Below are positions 27,119-36,100 of a DNA stretch of 64,000 nucleotides, in pieces. Within the stretch, counting starts at the first letter, position 1; each line of letters begins with the position of its first letter. The notes beneath the pieces are model-generated. The model searched no databases. It saw nothing but the letters and a program-made list of their open reading frames with translations, and was not told the origin of the DNA. Source of the DNA: Cydia pomonella (taxonomy: Eukaryota; Arthropoda; Insecta; Lepidoptera; Tortricidae); contig NC_084727.1 of assembly GCF_033807575.1 (NCBI RefSeq), forward strand, positions 992,001 to 1,056,000, written 5' to 3'. Position numbers and translations under genes: made by a program.

Positions 27119-30100
27119 GTACAAAATGAGACTTAACGCAAACGCGTACGTCACGTCACGCTATCGAATAAATTTACACTAGGGGTACTGATTATAAAGT
27201 ATCGATCTCTGTTAGTTATAATTATGAGTCATATACTGTTAATATTTAAACAGCCTGTCGTTGTATAGAGAGTATATGGACATCCGTGGACGTTTAAAGA
27301 TAATTTATTATTAAAGTAGGCATATTACAATGCTCTTATGAACGTCAAATAAAGCTACACCGGCTCTAACCCTACACCTCTGACCCGAGAGGATTTAATA
27401 ACCCCCTTAATTGGAGGAGGGTATCCCAATATGGACCGGCAAGAAACTCGGCGTGACACATCTTTTCAAAACATTACGTCTTATATTAATATGCATTGAG
27501 AAAAAAAATACAATTTAGATTACTATAGAAATCATGCAAGTACATACAGTTGCTACTAACAGTATGAAACTATTAGTAGACAAAAAAACTAAAACTCGCT
27601 GTAAAAAAAGGTGACTATGAGGAATTATTTGTGGAATGCCGTATGTTGCCGGTGCATGAGGAAGTAGGGATGTTGCTGGCGTTAGAGCAGTTCAATAAAG
27701 ATGAATTTAAAAACTATATTAATCGCCCTAGATTAACAAGAACAATAAGTAATAGTACATTACGATACAAGTGCGAAAAATAGGCAATTCGAAACGAGTG
27801 GCGATAAATTAAAACACGACCGAAGGGAGTGTTTTAAATCGACACGAGTTGCGAATTACCTATTCGCACATGTATCGTACAACGTTTTACAGTACATATG
27901 GCCCTTTAAATGTTCGACACAGTAACGTAATATGCTACTTCTCGCACTAGTGCTATAAAGTAGCCCCATATGTACTGTAAAAACTATATTAATCGCCCTA
28001 GATTAACAAGAACAATAAGTAAAAAATGTTAGAGGTTCCGTCGTGCCGTAATAATTATTATGGAAAAAGAAGTAGAAAGTATCTGGTCCCCAAATTGTAT
28101 AATGAAATACCGTATGATATAAGGGAATGTAAATCATTTAGGATGTTTAAATGTAAATTGAAAACGTACCTATTAAACAAAATTAAATTACCACCACAAT
28201 AAGCTATAAGATGTTCCGTACTTACTTATTAATTAACTAGGCAATAAGCTAACCCATCTGTATTTAAGGGAGTTCCCTCTGCCAACAAACTGTCTTGCAG
28301 TTTGGCAGAAGAAAATAAAATTGTAAAATCAGGGTTTTTTTTACCAGAATAAATGTTTTTTTTTATTTTTTTATTTTTTTTTAATAATAAATCATACAAA
28401 TACGTAGCTATTTTAGAAAACTAATCGAATTCTTGAAAAAGGAAAATAAAAATAAAATTATTAACTAATAAAAATGGGACTTAATCGCGTATTAAGTTTT
28501 AAATTTACCTCCGACGATTTATCGACAATCGAAAAATCGAATATCGTTAGTGTTGTGTGACGACAAAGTAACGTCCCTAGTAGGGAATGCAATCTTGATC
28601 TTGCAAGATCAAGATTCCACCAAGATCTTGAGTGATTTTCCAAGATTCAATCTTGAAGGCCATCAATCTTGAATTTTGAAATCCCTTTCGCGATCTTGGC
28701 AAAATAGACCAAGATTGTAACAAGATTTTCAGACAGATCGCGCGTGAAACGTCATACGTGTTCATACCTGCGCGGCAACGCGCGAACTGTCTCGCGGCTC
28801 GCCTGAGCCGTCTCACGCGCCGCGCCGCGCTCGGCCGACCGTCTGACTGGCGACTAGCAACAGAGCGGGGTGTGTGTGTGTGAGGCGTGGGGTCGCGGGA
28901 CGAGGAATGAATCGACCAATCACGTTCTACAATCGCGCGGTGCGCCGAATTTGTTTATTATTTAGTCGCAATTTGACAACTTTGCGACTAAATAATAAAT
29001 TATGATCTCATTGCATTGTTGGCAAGAAACAATCAACATTTTAATGATTAAAATAAAATAAATGCAATAATGTATTGCATTTATTATTATAGTCACTAAA
29101 ATCTTGATTGTTTCTTGTTAATTTTTGAAATAAACGTTGATTATTGTGTTCATGGAAAGTTGTTTACTTTGAAAAGTATACTCAATTATATAAAATAATC
29201 CAAAAATACTGGTTACTCTCAATTTACAGAATTTGACTCAAAAATAACGCCTTTTTTAATTATTCTGCTCAATCTGGAATAATCCCGATAATCTTGATTC
29301 GAGACCAAGATCTTGACCCGAATCTTGACAAGATCTTGAACTGACCAATCTTGATTCCGAAATGAGACTCCAAGATCTTGAATGGTCAATCTTGGCCCAA
29401 GATTGCATTCCCTAGTCCCTAGTGCGCAGAATGTTCAAGTCAATAAACAAGATCAAGTGCGGGTAGTTCGAAAAACTCGCGCGGCTAGAAGATGTTGGTG
29501 TCAACTTTAGCCAGTCTTCCCCGAGACCACGGGGACAACGCCGTCCTCGAAACGTCGGAGGTAAATTTAAAACTTAATACGCGATTAAGTCCCGTTTGTT
29601 TTAGTTAATAATGTGTAAAAATCGTGAAAGTTTAAATCAGTGAAAAATAAAATTAATAAAGAAATGAGAATATACTGTCAGTTTACTCGTTACTCTATTC
29701 ATTATGATAACAAAACTGCTAATAAACCGTGGAATGAACCCGTAGTCCCGTAATATTCCTCTCGGCTCGGAACTGGTTTATAATATACCGGTATAAAACC
29801 GGTTTACCTCCGAACTTTCATATGAACGCGAACATTTTAAGAACTTTATTGTAACCTAAAAAACCGATTTATTTGGCTAGCGACGAAACGGCCAGCCGGC
29901 CTACTGGTGCGCCGCGTAAACACGCGGTTTTTATTGCTCTAAACCGGTTAATTTGACAAGTGGTCTCTTAAAAATAACGGTCTTTCTACTGAAACCGAAA
30001 TTAAAAGGTTTTGCGTCAAGTACATGATAACCGTTTGGAAATTTAACCGGTTTCCGAGCCTTAGTAAAAAGGCCCTGGTATGGAGGCCAGTACAGCTACC

Positions 30101-33100
30101 ACCAGTTTGACTCTGATATATTCGCTAGCGTGTGCGTAAATTACTTATTTCATACATAATATATTATAGTTGTGTTCAGTACAACAATGGATTCAGGATG
30201 CTGTTGGGACTGCCTCGTTGCAGCGCGTCAGGTATGTTCGCGGAGGCGCTCATTGATTGCTTTGGTGCAATAATACGCAAAAGTACTGCCTTCCTGGTGC
30301 GTCGCGTGCGTGACAGTTCCAATCCAACAGCCTCTTGCGCCTAGTGTTAAAGTCGCTTGCTTGCGCCTTCTGGGAGGGTGTACATATGGGATCCAGAGGC
30401 TTAGTGTATAATTTATTATGATTTAGTATAGTAGTTAACTAACATAGGATTAAGCGATAGTACACTAACACTATGGCATGGTCCGAAATAAATAAATTGA
30501 ATTGAATCGAATAAATGTCATGTTAAGAGGGAAGAATAGCTTTCGAATCTAACGAAATAACGGTATTTTTTATATGAAATTCTATTTCAGGAGAAAACGT
30601 ATCCACTAAGTCTTAACAAATCACTTTGATTTTGATGTCGATCGCTATCTTCGAGACTGATAAACCTAGAATATATCATAATAGATATATTCTAGGTTTA
30701 TCAGTCTCGATTTTTGAATTATTATTTTTTGAAATTAAAGTATAACCTATAAACCTAGTTTTTCATTGTGTCAATAACGTACTAAAAATCATGGAGAAAG
30801 GAAAATATTTAGAAGTGGAAAACATTTTCTCTTTTTGTATGGACTCTCAAGCCATAATATTATCGGATATAGATATAAGAATTATATTTACTTATTAATC
30901 CCTGAAACTCATAAAAAAGTGTTTTACAATATGATAAGTAGCATTGTAAAAAATAATACATACACACATAAATATCTTGTTAAGCCGTAATATTATCAGA
31001 CACTTAATATCGGGCATTGCCTAGATTATGCCATAAGTGTAGGTACTTAATAAATCTAGGCCGCAATTATTAGACTATCATAGACATATGAGTCATTTGA
31101 ATATGACGTACCTATGGCGGTGTAAATGATCATATTTCTGTGATAGTCTGATTGTGGCATTAGGCCCAGGGAAACCGGTTAAATTTCTTAAGAGGCTGTC
31201 AATACCTAAAGCGCGCACACTGTCTATTTGTATCAGAGTAAATGAGATAGCACTGTCACATGTTACTGGGCCTGGGCAAGGGAATAATAAGAAAAATATT
31301 TAAATAATAAAAAGTGGATTATTAGTGTAATATTTTACTCAACCACGGTTTAGATATAAATGTTTTGAAAGTGTGATTTTAATTGCAGACCCATAAGTCA
31401 AAACAATAAAGACATAAGTAAAACCGTTTAATTGTGATTTTAAGACCAATCTTTGCAATTATTTTCTATCGAGCCGATTTCGTTCAATCGTGTATCGAGT
31501 ACAACCATGGTCTTTGAAATATAATTATTATGAACATATATTTTTCTTACTTGACTAAAACAAATAGTCTTTCTTAAAAAACTGTTCAAGTAACATCAAT
31601 TTCAAGGACATTGGGTGTTGACCGCCTCTTAACCGTTACCATGTACTTGGCGCAAAACCTCGGTTTCGCTCGAAAAACTGTTTTTTGCAAAACGGTTCTC
31701 ATGCGAACAGTTCTTGTCAAATTAACCGGTTTAGAGCAATAAAAACCGGTTTCTTCCTATGTCGATGTCCATGTTTACGTGGCACACCAAACCAACAGAC
31801 CGGCCGGCCGTTTTGACGCTCGGTTACGATATAGTTCTTAAAGCGTTAGTGTTCTTATGATAATTCGGAGGAAAACCGAAATAAACCGATATTTTATAAA
31901 CCGGTTCTGAGCCTTGTTTGCTCATCCCTTGATGTGACGCTCCACGGTGCCCTACATTCGGCAACAGACAGAAAGAGGTGGCGGCAAATTTCCGTAGAAG
32001 TGGCCACAGTGATAAAGAAACTGATGCAAGGAGGAGGGGGAGGGGAGGTATAGCGTTTTTTTTATATAATAAATTGCTCTGATAATTAGCTTAAGATAAT
32101 TATATGTAATACTGTCTTACTATTCATAAGTGGTTGTTGCTAGGCCTACATGAATAAAGTATATTTGAACTGAACTGTACCCCTAGTGTAAATAAATTCG
32201 ATTTCGAAACGTGACGTACGCGTTTGCGTTTAGTCTCATTTTGTATTGGATTTAGAAAGAGCGCGCCAAGCGGGACGTTTTGGAAACTCAAAATCAAGGC
32301 CTGTCGACTTCCTTAGAAAGATATAACGCTTCATAATTGCGCATGTGTGGTCTGACGCTCTGGAAATAGATACCAGTTATTAATATAAAAATATTTTGCT
32401 ACAGCAACATTGCTCCTATCTGACTTTGTCTATTCAACTTTGGGACAAATAAAATCATTTTTATCAAATATTTTGATTTATGTCACACTACCATATGTAA
32501 ATTATTATTATTTTATATAAATTATTACCTATTTCAGTTTGTCTTTGTCTATGTTCATAAAATCTATGGAGGTCAGAGGCACATATACCCTCCATAAAGC
32601 CTTGCACTTGGGTCTGGCCGGTTAGAACATAGACAAAAGTCTGCAATGTCAATGCTGTCAAAGTCATTGACGCAAAACTATTTTCATTTTCAAAACTATC
32701 AGTTTTCATATAAAATGATTAAATAACGATTTATGTTGTTGAAATAGATTTATTGATTAATTTTTAAAATTAAAAATCCACCGCACAGTATCTCCGCTCA
32801 GACTCGGTTAAAGTTTAATCCATTGTACTAAACTAAGAAACAACAATTATTTCAAGGTAAGAAATATTTTAATCTATAAATAAAATAAGTGTACTATTGC
32901 CAAATTCAAATATATAAATTTAATCTTACCACCCTCTTAAGTCGCACGGCCGCCCTATCGCGTCCAAAATTACAATCTAAATTCATCATAGATGTAAATT
33001 CTAACATTGTTTTAGCTGGCAATTTAGAATTCTGGTAGCTATTAGCAAGGTTAGTAATTAGGGACATAGGTTATAGTATTGTTTAAAATGTGACTGTTTT

Positions 33101-36100
33101 GTTTTAGAGGGTGAACGTGAGCAAAAAATCCTTGGGCGTCATATCATTTCCTTGGAAAGGCTCAAAATCAAAAGGCACGGATCCGCCACATAATTGTGAC
33201 TAGTTGTAGTTTCCCGGTGACCATCAACAAGACCGCTGCACTGAGCTGTGGAGCAGAAAGTGTCCGACAATCGGATAGATGTAATAACAACTTTGTCTGT
33301 CATATATTCATGTAATTTTTAGTTTTTTGGGCTGATATATGTGATATGATTACAAGTTACACTAAGTGCAATTGTGGAGTAAAATCAGATGTGCCAAAGA
33401 TCATGTTTTAGATATATAAAAATCTATATTAAATGCAATAAATAGTATATGTATATATATAAAATTGTTTTTATCATGAAAATTTTAATGACTTCTATTT
33501 ATTGTTATGAAGGTGATCTGGGAATTAAAACATGCGCTAAAAATAGACAACCTAAACAAAAATAACTCCTTAAAAAAATCAAAAGATAATCACACGCACA
33601 GGATAGGTTAACTATTTGGTACCCACATCAATAATGAACCGAAATTACCGACCTGTGGTCTCATTGAATAAAATTCATATAGGTATGTAGATATTATATG
33701 GAAGTGTCACAGTTAGTTCAACAAGCCCCGTCCGATACATAAATTTGTATAAAAAATGACTTTTTTCCTGCCTATTGTATGTTTTTCGAACGAATTAAGC
33801 TCTTTTGATCCTAATATATAGGAATAAAAATATTTATAACTTGATAATAAACTGTATTGTTACCTTTTATATTGAATAAACTTTAAAATATAGATATCAT
33901 TATCTCTTAGGACAAAAGATGCCTGTGATTTTGATTAATATGTAACATAATATTTTTTTATTTGATAAATACTAATTTAAAAACCTCACCCCAACAAAAA
34001 CAAAAAATGAAAAAATACAAAAAGAAATTCCGTCGCCGGGATTCGAACCCAGAACCACTAGCTAGAACTGGATCACTACCTACCAAAACCCGCCAGGCTA
34101 AACCGGTTGTCAATTTTAGTACTGAGATACAAAGAGAGCGCCACTAGTATAAACGAACTTTTGAAGGGGGCATTTTTTTGTATGGAGTTAGCGTTCTTCT
34201 CCTAGTGAGTATTATATTCTTTGCTCAAAATCCTATACCATAAGAGACTTAACGCAAACGCGTTCGTCACGTTATGATGTCGATCAAATTTACACTAGGG
34301 GTACTGAACGTTACCCTGCATACGATAAAAAACCGTAGGTATAATTTTAGCATCAAAAAGATATTGATAATAGCCGAGGAATTTGACTAGCAACTAGGTA
34401 GTTTTGTAACAAATAAAATAACTCTACAAATATCTGCTGCTGGAAACCATCGCGAGCGCAGACTTCTGGGCGAAAGGTGTGATATTTCGGCGGTTTCGTG
34501 GGAATCTGCCGAATCCCGCACCAGAACAGGCGGCGCAACCGAAAACTGCGTCGTCAAAATGATATTTATATTTTAAGATTTTTATATTTGTATGTATGTT
34601 AGTCTGTAAGGTATGTATATATAGGCCATAGTTGCCTGAAAATAAATGATATTTAATTTAATTTAATTTAAAATATATCTGTAATAATCAGTGATCGGTT
34701 TTTTGGATTCGACATGGGGTGAACGACCTCAATCATTATGTTAGTATGGATATGCCCCGGGAATCCGGGCTTTATGTTGTTAGAAAAGGCAAAAAAATAC
34801 AATGTGTTTATTTTATTACACTTTAAAACATCTAAGTAGCTGATAGACGAGTACTCACTCACCGTTCTTTTGTCTAAATCGAACAAATGAGCACAAGTGT
34901 TTACACTGACAGCTCATTTGCTGCCTCCAAAGCGGCACATTTTGTACCGTTTGGATAAAAGTTCGGCGAGTAAGTACGCGTGTCTATCAGCTAATATATC
35001 GTTACTACGGGTTAATTGTTTGAATCAATGAATTCGTTGTCAAAAAGTGAATTACACTTCGTTCAACTGAGAGGCAGTTTGAGAAAAACAATGTCCACAA
35101 TGTCAAATGGTTTTATTGCTCACCAAAAATAATTAGAACTGAAATCCAGAGAAAATAATGAAATGTCAATGTCAAGATTTTGAAGTATTTTTTCCATCAT
35201 GACAGTTATATAAGCTAATACTTTCTGGAGGTTTTAATATATTTTGCTTTAAATAAAATGTTGAGATTAGGAAAAGAATAGAAGTTTTTGTCTCAACTGG
35301 TTGCCATGTAAGAGTAAAAAATTCCTTAGAGATAATTTAAATTGTTTTATTTTTGTACGGTTTGTTCAGTATCGCGGGAAACTGTCGTATCTATATTAAT
35401 TTTTCTACTTGATATCCCGCGAGGGAGAATCCAAATAACCGATCACTGGTAATAATCTAGTAAGCTTATCATTGCTCAACTAGCAGTGATAACAATTTAG
35501 TCTATTATCAAATTGTTAGCTTTGATTTCAAATAGATTCTTATTCCAATTATCGAACAAACAAAGATTATAGAATAATAGTTTATCTTATACCTTTAAAC
35601 CTACACCTACGTCCAAAATGGACTAACCCGCATATAAACAATAATGAAACTTAGTTTTAATTTCTGCTTTTTAGGGTTCCGTAGTCAACTAGGAACCCTT
35701 ATAGTTTCGCCATGCCCGTCTGTCTGTCTGTCTGACTGTCTGTCTGTCCGAGGCTTTGCTCCGTGGTCGTTAGTGCTAGAAAGCTGAAATTTGGCATGGA
35801 TATATAAATCAATAAAGCCGACAAAGTCGCACAATAAAATCTAAAAATTTAATTTTTTTTAGGGTACCTCCCCTACACGTAAAGTGGGGGTGAACATTTT
35901 TTTTTGCTTCAACCCTACAGTGTGGGATATCGCTGGAAAGGTCTTTCAAAACTAATAGGGGTCTTCGACAAACATTTCTTGATAAAGTGAATATATTCGG
36001 AGATAATTGCTCCGAAAGAAAAAAAATGTGTGTCCCCCCTTCTTTTAAACCATAAAATCTATTTAAAAAATGTAAACTATATTTACAGTACATATGGGGC

